Made by a program: the position numbers and the translations under genes | Notes under the pieces: generated by a model | What the model was told of the DNA's origin: nothing | The model's input: the letters and a program-made list of their open reading frames with translations, nothing else | Databases searched by the model: none | Shown: piece after piece, positions 7,652 to 16,095 of the stretch | How the letters are laid out: the number at the start of each line of letters is the position of its first letter | Numbering within the stretch: position 1 is the first letter of the stretch | From: Firmicutes bacterium CAG:884 | Lineage (GTDB): Bacteria > Bacillota_I > Bacilli_A > RF39 > UBA660 | DNA length: 40,880 bases | NCBI GenBank assembly: GCA_000433875.1 | Contig: HF993316.1 | Coordinates: forward strand, 1-40,880 | Direction: 5' to 3'

Positions 7652-7681
7652 AAAAAAAAATATTTAAGAAATTAAATATTT
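7652..7681 (-). terminator. Terminator of the ABC transporter operon
   Basis: AAATATTTAA-GAAA-TTAAATATTT stem, followed on the minus strand by a run of nine T. The permease stop codon lies inside it. Confidence 0.8.
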
Positions 7682-9036
7682 TTTATATTCTTTTTATTAA
7701 AGTATAAGATAGTTGGTAATAACATTACTATAAAATAAATTATTGATGTTATTAATGCACTTGTTAAATTCATTCCTTCAAATGCATACAATCTTCCATA
7801 TAAGAATTGATTTAAATCCCAATTAAGAGTTACAAAGTATTTAAAGTTTGTTAGTTTGAAATAAATAACTAAACTATCTAATATTTGACTACCAATATAG
7901 CCAACTAATGTAATTGCCATACATACTCCGGTATTACTTATTATTGTGCTTAAGCAGAATGCTAGAGTTCCGAGTAAAATATAGATTGGTGAACTACATA
8001 ATGTTCTAATTAATATATTTTTAAATATGCTCATTTCATAAACACTATTTGAATTATAATTATATACAAGTACATTTGTACTTAAAGAATTAAATCCAAA
8101 GAATATACCACCTATTATTAATTCCATTAAATATGATATTATAACTACAAATATAGTCATTAAAATTATTGTTATAAATTTTGACAAAATAATTTTTGTT
8201 CTATTATATGGTCTAACTAATAATAGTTTTATTGTTCCTTTATTAAATTCTTCACTTATAATTGAACTTGCAATTAAAGCAACTGCAATTACTATAAATA
8301 GTTCTGTGTTTTCAGGCAAAGAAATTAGTGCTCCTCTTGTTGTAGCATCATCTGGTTCATCAAAATGATTTTCAACCATATATTTATTAATATAGTAATT
8401 TCTTTTTATATTTTGAAGCTTTTGTTCTTCATCAAATGTTAGATTCTTTTTGTTTAATATTTCTTCGTTAGCATAAGCATAGTTAGTTAAAGCATTGTTT
8501 AATTTGTTTTCTCCGTATGCAATATTATATTTTAATCTTAATTCTGCCTTTTTTATTTCTTCTTTAGCGCCTTCATTTTTTAGTGATTCTAATTCTTTAT
8601 TTGCATATGCTTGCCAATCACCTTTTAATAGTTCTTTAAAACTTTCATATTTTCTTCTTGATATTTCTTCCTCTTTTTTATCTTTATATCTATAAATATT
8701 ATTATTGATTGCTGATATATAATTATAGCCATCATTATTAATTACACTATACTGCCAAGATTTTTTATCATAATTACTTGCTAAATCGTACATTTCTATT
8801 TGTGTTAGAGCATCTATATACCAGGTTAACTCCCCTTCTTCATCATTTAAATTATCTACGTTATAATCTTTAATTTCTTCTTTTAAAAGTTTTATATATC
8901 CATTATGGTAATCTTTGCTTGATTCTTTTGTTATATAATTTATTAATAATAGAAATGCAAATAATAGCGTTAATATTATATATATTCCTTTTTTCTTAAA
9001 TATTTTGAATAATTCATTTTTTATTAAGTTAATCAA
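7672..9036 (-). CDS. ABC-2 type transporter permease
   Basis: 454-aa integral membrane subunit. It has one N-terminal helix (about residues 18-38), then a ~200-residue charged outside loop rich in K and E, then five or six helices from about residue 245 onward. 'IISEEFNKGTIKLLLVRPYNR' is the typical ABC-2 coupling motif after the second helix. This architecture (YxlG/BcrB/LtnE-like) is known in bacitracin or lantibiotic resistance exporters and in uncharacterised exporters; the substrate cannot be read. Its start overlaps the end of the ATPase gene by 8 nt, so the two are translationally coupled and form one complex. A strong terminator follows. Confidence 0.85.
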   Translation of the reverse strand: MINLIKNELFKIFKKKGIYIILTLLFAFLLLINYITKESSKDYHNGYIKLLKEEIKDYNVDNLNDEEGELTWYIDALTQIEMYDLASNYDKKSWQYSVINNDGYNYISAINNNIYRYKDKKEEEISRRKYESFKELLKGDWQAYANKELESLKNEGAKEEIKKAELRLKYNIAYGENKLNNALTNYAYANEEILNKKNLTFDEEQKLQNIKRNYYINKYMVENHFDEPDDATTRGALISLPENTELFIVIAVALIASSIISEEFNKGTIKLLLVRPYNRTKIILSKFITIILMTIFVVIISYLMELIIGGIFFGFNSLSTNVLVYNYNSNSVYEMSIFKNILIRTLCSSPIYILLGTLAFCLSTIISNTGVCMAITLVGYIGSQILDSLVIYFKLTNFKYFVTLNWDLNQFLYGRLYAFEGMNLTSALITSIIYFIVMLLPTILYFNKKNIKNI

Positions 9037-9928
9037 TTATATTACCTCCTGTTCTTTTTAAGAATGCATCTTCTAAAGATATTTCTTCTTCTTTTACTGT
9101 ATATATTTTTACGCCGTTTTCTATTAATTTTTTGATAATTTCTGGTATACTTTCTTTATTTATATGAATTTTAAAAGAATTATCATTTATTTTTTCGATT
9201 TTTTCTTCTAATATTTTAGATATTTTTGATATTTCATCTACTTCAAAAATATATGATTCTTCAATGTTTTTAACTTTTTTTAATTCGTTTGTTTCAACTA
9301 TTTCACCATTTTTAATAATTACTATTTTATTGCAAAAACTTTCTAGTTCAGATAAATTGTGGCTTGATATTACTACTCCAACTTTTTCTTTAGTCGCAAG
9401 GCGTTTAATTATATCTCTTAGTTCTTTTATTCCTTCAGGATCCAAGCCGTTTGTTGGTTCATCTAATATTAGTAGATTTGGTTTATGTAGTAAGGCTTGC
9501 GCGATTCCTAGTCTTTGTCTCATACCAAGTGAATATTTTGATACTTTATCATTTATTCTTGTTTCTAATTTTACTATTTTAATTACTTCATCTATTCTTT
9601 TCTTATCTACATTTTTATATAGGTTAGATATTAGTTTTAAATTATCATAGCCTGATAAATACATATAAAGATCAGGATTTTCAACGATTGTTCCTACTTT
9701 TTCGATTGCTTTTTCAAAGTTTTTCTTTATATCATAGCCATTAATGGTTACAGTTCCGCTATTGATACTTTGAAGTCCTAATATCATTTTTATTGTTGTT
9801 GTTTTACCGGCTCCGTTTGGTCCTATAAAACCTAATATATCGCCTTCATTTACATTGAACGATACATTTTTTAATATTTTCTTTTTCCCAAAACTTTTAT
9901 TTAAGTTTTTGATTTTTAATATTTCCAT
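9029..9928 (-). CDS. ABC transporter ATP-binding protein (BcrA/CcmA type)
   Basis: 299-aa ATPase subunit. It has Walker A 'GPNGAGKTT' (about residues 37-45), signature 'YSLGMRQRLGIAQALL' (about 132), Walker B 'LLILDEPTNGLDPEG' (about 152) and the switch histidine in 'VVISSHNLSELE'. The C-terminal ~80 residues form the extra domain common in drug and bacteriocin exporters, ending in 'EISLEDAFLKRTGG'. It drives the permease encoded next. The leader has TATAAT and an AGGAGA SD on the minus strand, and the gene is divergent from the DUF3298-like gene across about 50 bp, so the two may share regulation. Confidence 0.93.
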   Translation of the reverse strand: MEILKIKNLNKSFGKKKILKNVSFNVNEGDILGFIGPNGAGKTTTIKMILGLQSINSGTVTINGYDIKKNFEKAIEKVGTIVENPDLYMYLSGYDNLKLISNLYKNVDKKRIDEVIKIVKLETRINDKVSKYSLGMRQRLGIAQALLHKPNLLILDEPTNGLDPEGIKELRDIIKRLATKEKVGVVISSHNLSELESFCNKIVIIKNGEIVETNELKKVKNIEESYIFEVDEISKISKILEEKIEKINDNSFKIHINKESIPEIIKKLIENGVKIYTVKEEEISLEDAFLKRTGGNIID

Positions 9929-9980
9929 ATTTCATCTCCTATGTATTCTAATTATACCATATATTATCATATATTATAAT

Positions 9981-10580
9981 ATGAGAAGATTTATTATTGT
10001 ATTTTTACTGCTTGTTTTATTGTTTGTTTACACTAATACGGGTGCTGAGGAAAAACTTAATTATAAGGTTGATGTATCTTATCCTGTTACTGATTATAAG
10101 AAATTAAATAGTGAAATTACTAAAAAGCTAAAATACTATCAAAAATTATTTTTAAATGAGATTAAAGATAGTGATATTACAATTTTTAATTATTATACTT
10201 TGATTATTAATTATAATAGTTATGTTTATAATGATATTTTATCTTATGTATTTTTTGTTGAATATTTTGTTGGGGGTGCTCATCCTAATCATTTTATTTT
10301 TACAATTAACTATGATAAAAATAATAATAGTTTTATTACTGATATAGATAATTTAAGTGTTTTATCGGATTATTCTAGAAGAGAATTGATTAAAGATCCG
10401 AGAATTGTTAATACTGGTATGTTATTAGATGGAACGAGGCCTATTAAAGATAATTTTAAAAATTTTGTGTTTACGGATAAGGGGTATATATTTTATTTCG
10501 AGAGATACAAAATCGCACCTTATTCATCTGGTGATATATCATTACTTGTGCCTTATAGTATATTAAAAGGAAAGGATTAA
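9981..10580 (+). CDS. Secreted DUF3298/RsiV-like domain protein
   Basis: 199-aa protein with a signal peptide or anchor (about residues 3-20, 'IIVFLLLVLLFVYTNTGA'). The body has the hallmarks of DUF3298 as found in the RsiV lysozyme-binding anti-sigma factor and in PdaC: 'VGGAHPN' in the middle and 'YKIAPYSSGDISLLVPYSI' at the end. The N-terminal 'YKVDVSYPV' resembles the DUF4163 start. It may bind a wall polymer or lysozyme-type ligand outside the cell; that is inference. I chose the ATG at 9981 because the residues before it in the longer frame are antisense to the ATPase start; no clear SD precedes it. It is convergent with the thioredoxin-CcdA gene. Confidence 0.65.
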   Translation: MRRFIIVFLLLVLLFVYTNTGAEEKLNYKVDVSYPVTDYKKLNSEITKKLKYYQKLFLNEIKDSDITIFNYYTLIINYNSYVYNDILSYVFFVEYFVGGAHPNHFIFTINYDKNNNSFITDIDNLSVLSDYSRRELIKDPRIVNTGMLLDGTRPIKDNFKNFVFTDKGYIFYFERYKIAPYSSGDISLLVPYSILKGKD

Positions 10581-10591
10581 ACCTTTCCTTT
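10566..10591. terminator. Hairpin between convergent genes
   Basis: AAAGGAAAGG and CCTTTCCTTT pair around six bases, with the plus-strand stop codon in the loop. The flanking T-runs are weak on both sides, so efficiency is uncertain. Confidence 0.65.
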
Positions 10592-10611
10592 AATAATTAT
10601 GAACTATATTT

Positions 10612-11727
10612 TTATATGGATGCATTAAATATAAGTAAACTAGGTTTTATAAATAATAAAATACCCATTATTATCATAAGAATAAAACAAACAAAATATG
10701 AATATTTGATATACTTTTCTTCAGATATATTAAAATCAAGTAAAATTAATAAGAAAATAATTAAATCATCAATCATATAAAATATTATATAAATAGATGT
10801 AAATATTAATCTTTCTATAAAACTTAGATTATTTAAAGCAAGTACTGCTGAATAAGTAAGTGGTAAACCTAAAGATGATGGAATTGATACAATGTTTAAA
10901 GTAACTGCAAGTGAAAGTATACCAATTATAGAGTATAGCAATTTCTTTTCTGAACAAATACTATCTATTCTTTTCATAATACTATCTTTTTTATAACTGT
11001 TTTTATCAAATTTTATAAACTTATATAAATTATATAAACTACATATTATTAATATAAAGCCAATTATATAATTTAATATATTAATATAATTTATAGAAAT
11101 AACATTAACAAGTAATTCCATAATTAAAAAATAAATAATTGAACTCATTAAAATGAATGTGAAACCTGTTATAAATGTTCTTTTTTTGTTTTTAGATTTA
11201 ATATTTGTTAATAAATAAATTAAAGCGAATAAGCAGATTGGATTAAATCCATCAATAATACCTATAAGCATACCAATTAAACCAATAGATGCTGAAGATG
11301 TGCTTACATAACCTAGTAAGGGAACTTTAACTTTTCCGTCTAAATTAATACCTATTCGGCAATTATTTTTTTCATTTATGATACTATCTACAATATCACA
11401 ACCATTATTGTTTGAAACTATATAATGGAATTGTTCTTTTAGGGTATCATTCCAACCAATAACTCTTTGATTACCAACTACAATATAAGGTACACCATAT
11501 CTTTCATCATTAAAAGTTTGGACAACTTTTTTAAGTAATTCATTATTTTGAATATTATCATATACTTCATAATATTCAATATCGTAATTAAAATTATTTT
11601 TATTTATATATTCTTTAAATTCAGCGCATCTAGGACAAGTATTGCCATAAAATAAATATATTTTTGTACTTGCACTTACATTAATAAATATAAATAAACT
11701 TATAAATAAACAAATAAACTTTTTCAT
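10612..11727 (-). CDS. Thioredoxin-like CxxC domain fused to CcdA/DsbD-like membrane domain
   Basis: 371 aa. A signal segment (1-19) is followed by an extracytoplasmic thioredoxin/glutaredoxin-like domain with 'YGNTCPRCAEFKEY' near residue 31 and the cis-Pro region 'YGVPYIVVGNQRVIGW' near 80. Six or so helices follow from about residue 140 in the style of CcdA ('GIIDGFNPICLFALIYLL', then 'IPSSLGLPLTYSAVLALN'). CcdA proteins carry electrons across the membrane through two buried cysteines. Here the second conserved position, usually Cys before S-x-G-L-P, reads Ser, and the first Cys sits one residue later than in the usual NPC motif. Redox transport may be altered. It is last in the operon with the cysteine desulfurase, with a 4-nt gap to the preceding gene. 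Confidence 0.75.
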   Translation of the reverse strand: MKKFICLFISLFIFINVSASTKIYLFYGNTCPRCAEFKEYINKNNFNYDIEYYEVYDNIQNNELLKKVVQTFNDERYGVPYIVVGNQRVIGWNDTLKEQFHYIVSNNNGCDIVDSIINEKNNCRIGINLDGKVKVPLLGYVSTSSASIGLIGMLIGIIDGFNPICLFALIYLLTNIKSKNKKRTFITGFTFILMSSIIYFLIMELLVNVISINYINILNYIIGFILIICSLYNLYKFIKFDKNSYKKDSIMKRIDSICSEKKLLYSIIGILSLAVTLNIVSIPSSLGLPLTYSAVLALNNLSFIERLIFTSIYIIFYMIDDLIIFLLILLDFNISEEKYIKYSYFVCFILMIIMGILLFIKPSLLIFNASI

Positions 11728-11731
11728 AAAA

Positions 11732-12223
11732 CTAATCCTCTATCTTTACACCGAGTAAACCACATAATATAATAGTTTGATCTTTTGATATAATTGAACC
11801 TTTTATATTGCTATAATTAATATTAATACCATTAATATTGTTATTAACTAAAGAAACATTATTCATACTATCATATATAGTGATATTACTCATATCATTG
11901 CTATCAAAAACATAATTTTTTTTATTTAAAACATTATTATATAAACTTCCTTCTACTAATGATGAATTGCTAAACTTTACATTAATAATATTACTATCTC
12001 CTATTATAAATAGATTCATTTTACATTTATCAAATAAAACATTTTTTAGATATGATGAACTAATATTTACTCCTACCATTTTGCATTCAATGAAGGAAGA
12101 ATCTAAAAAACTTACATCTTCTATATTGATATTGCTAAAATCACATTCAATAAATGTACATTTATCATATATTATTTTGTTTAGATTATCAAATTTGATA
12201 TTTTTAAATGTTTCATTTTCCAT
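11732..12223 (-). CDS. Pentapeptide-repeat protein
   Basis: 163 aa of degenerate pentapeptide repeats with the centre residue mostly F, L, I or M: 'CTFIECDFSNINIEDVSF', 'SSFIECKM', 'SNIINVKFSNSSL'. These fold as a right-handed quadrilateral beta-helix. The end 'IILCGLLGVKIED' is the usual closing segment of the group. Some relatives mimic DNA and protect gyrase (Qnr/MfpA), but most have no known role and nothing here proves gyrase binding. Its start overlaps the end of the cysteine desulfurase gene by 11 nt, and the thioredoxin-CcdA gene follows after 4 nt, so it is translated as the middle gene of that operon. The SD GAGGT is 11 nt from the ATG. Confidence 0.8.
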   Translation of the reverse strand: MENETFKNIKFDNLNKIIYDKCTFIECDFSNINIEDVSFLDSSFIECKMVGVNISSSYLKNVLFDKCKMNLFIIGDSNIINVKFSNSSLVEGSLYNNVLNKKNYVFDSNDMSNITIYDSMNNVSLVNNNINGININYSNIKGSIISKDQTIILCGLLGVKIED

Positions 12224-13319
12224 ATGTATTTAAGACCTCATTAAAGCATTTTATAAAATATTTAATATCATCTAAACTTGTTAGATAAGATAAACTAATA
12301 CGAACACTGTGTTTGGCTTTTTCTAAATCTTTTGTAACTGCATAAACACTATTACTTACATCAGCTGTTGAACAAGCACTTTGGGTAGATATATAAATAT
12401 TGTATTTTTCAAGTGCATGTAATATTGTTTCTGGTTTAATATTCAAAATACTAATATTCAATATATGGGGTATACTTGATTTCGTACTATTAATGATTGC
12501 ATTTATATTATCTTTTAAATAATTATTTAATTCTAAAACGTGATTATATTTTAGGTTAGTATCATTATAAATTAATCTTAAGGCTTTGGCAAAGGATACA
12601 ATTAAAGCTGGTGATGGTGTTCCGCTTCGATATATGCTTGTACTTTTTCCACCGTTTATTAAGTTATCAATTACAATTCCTTTTTTTAAATATAGCGCTC
12701 CTATTCCTTTTAATCCATATATTTTATGAGCTGTAAAGCTTGCTAGATCAACATTATCAAATGATACTTTTATTTTACCAATTGATTGTGTCATATCAGT
12801 ATGAAAATAAGCTCTACTATTTTTGTGAATTATTTTACCGATTTCATTTATGTTTTGTTTTATTCCAAGTTCACTATTAACGTGACAAATAGTTACTAAG
12901 ATTGTATCATTTGTTAGTTTGTTTTTTAGATCTTCTAAATCAACATTACCGTTTTCATCTAGTTCAATATATTCTACAATAAATCCGTTTTTTTCTAAGT
13001 ATTTAAGTGTTTCTATAATACTTGAGTGTTCTAGTTTAGTAGTAAGGATTTTATTTCCTCTATTTTTATATCTACTACATATTCCTTTAATTGCTGTATT
13101 GTTAGATTCACTTGCACCGCTTGTATATATTATTTCGTTTGGTTCAATATTTAATATTGAACTTATTTGTTTTGTTGCTTCATCAATTAATTCTTTTGAA
13201 CTAACACCTAAATTATGTAATGAGTTAGGGTTTCCGATAAAGTTTTTGGTTACTTTAACAAAACTGTCTAATACTTCTTCATTAACTGGTGTTGTTGCTG
13301 AATAGTCTAAATATGTCAT
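12213..13319 (-). CDS. Cysteine desulfurase (NifS/IscS family)
   Basis: PLP enzyme that takes sulfur from L-cysteine and passes it as a persulfide to Fe-S cluster or tRNA thiolation pathways. The 368-aa protein has 'YLDYSATTPVNEEV' at the start, 'YTSGASESNNTAIKG', 'YFHTDMTQSIGK', the PLP lysine in 'SFTAHKIYGLKGIGALY' near residue 200 and the catalytic cysteine in 'ISTQSACSTAD' near 321. The short active-site loop around that Cys fits IscS/NifS group I. No ThiI, MnmA or IscU gene is adjacent; the neighbours are a pentapeptide protein and a thioredoxin-CcdA fusion. I chose the ATG at 13319 because GGTGAT precedes it at good distance; the longer frame lacks an SD. Confidence 0.92.
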   Translation of the reverse strand: MTYLDYSATTPVNEEVLDSFVKVTKNFIGNPNSLHNLGVSSKELIDEATKQISSILNIEPNEIIYTSGASESNNTAIKGICSRYKNRGNKILTTKLEHSSIIETLKYLEKNGFIVEYIELDENGNVDLEDLKNKLTNDTILVTICHVNSELGIKQNINEIGKIIHKNSRAYFHTDMTQSIGKIKVSFDNVDLASFTAHKIYGLKGIGALYLKKGIVIDNLINGGKSTSIYRSGTPSPALIVSFAKALRLIYNDTNLKYNHVLELNNYLKDNINAIINSTKSSIPHILNISILNIKPETILHALEKYNIYISTQSACSTADVSNSVYAVTKDLEKAKHSVRISLSYLTSLDDIKYFIKCFNEVLNTYGK

Positions 13320-13368
13320 TTTTATCACCACAAATAATTTTATCATATTTATAAATAAAATAAAATAA

Positions 13369-13393
13369 AAAATCCAGATATTTTCTGGATTTT
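13369..13393 (-). terminator. Terminator of the repeat surface protein gene
   Basis: AAAATCCAG and CTGGATTTT pair around seven bases, followed on the minus strand by a long T-rich run. The stop codon of the gene lies at the stem base. Confidence 0.85.
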
Positions 13394-16025
13394 AGCTAAT
13401 TTTAAATCTGTTTGTATAATTACTTCTTATCAATGTATAGCCTAAATTATTATAGAAGTTTTTATTGGAATTGGTAAAGTCTTCATTATAATATAGTTTA
13501 GGTTTTGTTCCGTGCTCTAGGATTGATGTTTTAAGGACTTTATAACCACTATAACCGCTTACAAAGTTATTGTTTGAAATGGTATTATTTGTACATACTT
13601 TGTAATATGAATAGTAGTTTTCGGTTATAAAACTTAAATATCCGGTTAAGACAAATGTATTGGTATTTATTACATTATTGTTTGAGGCATTTTCTAAAAT
13701 AATACCATCACCATCTACATTTGTCATATGGTTTCCCTTTATTAGGGAATTAGATGTGTTATATAGTCTTATTGCACTCATTGCGTGATTAGCTGTTTCA
13801 TTTGGATTATTTAATAGATTCGTGAATGTATTATTAATTATACTTATATTACTTGCATTTTTAATATTTATACATTCTCTTGATGTATAGCTTGTATTTA
13901 TTCCTTTTGATCCGATACTATTAAATAGCATATTTTCAATAGTTACGTTCTTTATTTTTCCTGGTCCGCCTATAATTGATATTCCTGAAAAGTAACTTTC
14001 GACTTTTATGTTATAGAATGATATTTTTAAGTCAACTAAACTTGTATTGTTTAGGGAAATGCTAAACCAAGGAAGCGTACTATTATTGCCTTTATATACT
14101 GGTTTGGTTGTGCTTGTACTCATAAATCTTATATTGTGCCCATTATAGTAATTCCAGATAGTGTGTTCATTATAATAAGTTCCTGGTTCAATTTTTACAT
14201 AAACATTTTTGATATTGGTTGATGATTTTAAGATCTTTTGTACTCTATCTAGTGTTTTAACGGCATAATTACTGCTTAAACCATTATTATTATCGTTTCC
14301 GTTTGGTGATACATAGATTGTTATATCTTTATAGACTACTTCTTTTTGTTTATATATTGGCGTGAAAACATAGTTTTGAGTTAGATATATTCTTGCGCCT
14401 AATTTATATTCTTTGTCACCTCTAAAGCCAATAAATTCATAATTATTATTAATTGATACATTGGTTGGTGCAGTTATATAACAGCTGTTTAGGGTGTTAT
14501 ATATCGTGCAATATGTTCTAACTGAGTTATTTATGTATTCATAATTATTTGGTTTTGTTATTGTAACTTTATTGTCATTTAGGAATGTTGCGTATAGTTT
14601 TTTTCTTGTTATTGCATAAAGGTTCATGTTTTGGTTAATGGTAATTGTCTCGCCTACTTTATACTGTGCGAAGGTATACTTGTTTGATGTACTATAGCCT
14701 AATATTTCATATCCTTCTCTTATAATATTTGGTAGGGTTAGCGTGCAACTTGCTTCATAACAAGTATCGCTAGTTTTGCTTATATTTGCGCCGTTTCCTA
14801 TATAATTGATTGTTATTTTATTCTTATTATTTACTGATGCTACAAATGTTGTGTTTTGTTTGATTGTTACAATTGTTCCTGGTTTATATGTATTATTTCC
14901 GTTTACAAAGCCTATAATATCATAGTTATTGTTGTAATTAATATATGGTAAGTTAATATTACAGCTTCCATTTATTTCTTTGATTTGGCAAGTTTTAGAG
15001 TATTCACTTAAACCATCGCTATTTCCTTTATCAAATGTTGCTGTAATTGTTTTAGCATTTATATTAATAGTAATAGTTCTATATAAGCCGTTTTGTTCAA
15101 ATTTAACAATTGCTTTACCTGCTTTATTTGCGTATACTGTGCCGTTTTTTATATATATATTATCATTTGATGCTTTAAAGTTAATATTTTTAATATTTGT
15201 TTTATATGATAATTTATAATTATCGCCTATACTCATTGTATGGGATGTCTCGTTAAAATCGAAATATAGAGTTTCTTTTTCATTTATAACAATATCTAGT
15301 TTTTTGTAAATACTATTTGATTCAAATATTACCGAAGCTTTTCCTTTTTTTAAAGCATATACTACATTATCTTTAATAACAATATTATCATTTGATGCTT
15401 TAAAGTTAATATTTTTGATATTTGTTTTATATAATAATTTATAATTATCGCCTATACTCATCGTATGGGATGTTTCGTTAAAATCAAAATATAGGGTTTC
15501 TTTTTCATTTATAACAATATCTAGTTTTTTGTAAATACTATTTGATTCAAATATTACCGAAGCTTTTCCTTTTTTTAAAGCATATACTACATTATCTTTA
15601 ATAACAATATTATCATTTGATGCTTTAAAGTTAATATTTTTGATATTTGTTTTATATAATAATTTATAATTATCACCTATACTCATTGTATGGGATGGTT
15701 CATTAAAATCAAAATATTCCTTTTCATTATCAAGAACACTAACATTTATTTTATTTGTTAGATTACCTGCTTTAACAGTTATAACTGCATTTCCTACACT
15801 TACGCCATAAAGATCACAAGTATTTATAATACGAGCAACTTCTTCATTAGATGAAGTACAGTAATAATTACTTATATTTGTTTTAACATTTAATTCTTTT
15901 GTTTCACCTATTTTTATACTTACTTTTTCTTCATCAAATCTTGCATAAGTACGACCACCTAAAAGTGCAAGTAAGATTAAAATAAAAGCAGTTATGGTTA
16001 AAATAATCTTTTCTTTCTTTTTCAT
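13392..16025 (-). CDS. Large surface protein: Big-2-like repeats, InlB-type repeats, beta-helix
   Basis: 877 aa, one N-terminal membrane segment (about 8-28) with 'GGRTYARFDEE' just after it. Residues ~30-105 form a Big-2-like Ig domain. Three 75-residue copies follow (to about 325), each holding 'HTMSIGDNYKL', 'NINFKASNDN' and 'VIFESNS'-like segments. Next come InlB/Flg_new-type repeats with Cys pairs ('EGYEILGY', 'NNYEFIGFRG'). The C-terminal ~300 residues start with 'IYVSPNGNDNNNGLS' and continue as a right-handed parallel beta-helix with many N-rich turns. No LPxTG motif is seen. It is probably an adhesin or glycan-active surface protein; function is inferred from architecture only. A GTG and two ATG codons sit together at the start; I took 16025, 8 nt from AGGTG. 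Own promoter and terminator. Confidence 0.72.
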   Translation of the reverse strand: MKKKEKIILTITAFILILLALLGGRTYARFDEEKVSIKIGETKELNVKTNISNYYCTSSNEEVARIINTCDLYGVSVGNAVITVKAGNLTNKINVSVLDNEKEYFDFNEPSHTMSIGDNYKLLYKTNIKNINFKASNDNIVIKDNVVYALKKGKASVIFESNSIYKKLDIVINEKETLYFDFNETSHTMSIGDNYKLLYKTNIKNINFKASNDNIVIKDNVVYALKKGKASVIFESNSIYKKLDIVINEKETLYFDFNETSHTMSIGDNYKLSYKTNIKNINFKASNDNIYIKNGTVYANKAGKAIVKFEQNGLYRTITININAKTITATFDKGNSDGLSEYSKTCQIKEINGSCNINLPYINYNNNYDIIGFVNGNNTYKPGTIVTIKQNTTFVASVNNKNKITINYIGNGANISKTSDTCYEASCTLTLPNIIREGYEILGYSTSNKYTFAQYKVGETITINQNMNLYAITRKKLYATFLNDNKVTITKPNNYEYINNSVRTYCTIYNTLNSCYITAPTNVSINNNYEFIGFRGDKEYKLGARIYLTQNYVFTPIYKQKEVVYKDITIYVSPNGNDNNNGLSSNYAVKTLDRVQKILKSSTNIKNVYVKIEPGTYYNEHTIWNYYNGHNIRFMSTSTTKPVYKGNNSTLPWFSISLNNTSLVDLKISFYNIKVESYFSGISIIGGPGKIKNVTIENMLFNSIGSKGINTSYTSRECINIKNASNISIINNTFTNLLNNPNETANHAMSAIRLYNTSNSLIKGNHMTNVDGDGIILENASNNNVINTNTFVLTGYLSFITENYYSYYKVCTNNTISNNNFVSGYSGYKVLKTSILEHGTKPKLYYNEDFTNSNKNFYNNLGYTLIRSNYTNRFKIS
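15046..15720 (-). repeat. Three tandem 225-bp in-frame repeats
   Basis: The landmark ACTCAT recurs at 15231, 15456 and 15681, a period of exactly 225 bp (75 codons). The copies at about 15271-15495 and 15496-15720 are almost identical over their whole length; the third (15046-15270) has diverged in its second half. This points to recent duplication inside the surface protein gene. Confidence 0.9.
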
Positions 16026-16040
16026 ATACATCACACCTAA

Positions 16041-16069
16041 ATAATACCATTTTTTTGCTTAATAATCAA
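16041..16069 (-). promoter_or_regulatory. Promoter of the repeat surface protein
   Basis: On the minus strand TTGATT, 17 nt and TATTAT, placed right after the murC terminator and just upstream of the AGGTG SD. The gene is therefore an independent transcript. Confidence 0.65.
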
Positions 16070-16073
16070 ATTA

Positions 16074-16095
16074 AAAAGAGAATTACTTCTCTTTT
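16074..16095 (-). terminator. murC terminator
   Basis: AAAAGAGAA and TTCTCTTTT pair around TTAC at the murC stop codon, with T-rich sequence after it on the minus strand. Confidence 0.75.

Noticed and set aside
15046..15720. CRISPR array
   Set aside because: The 225-bp units are in-frame coding repeats of a surface protein, with no short repeat/spacer pattern.
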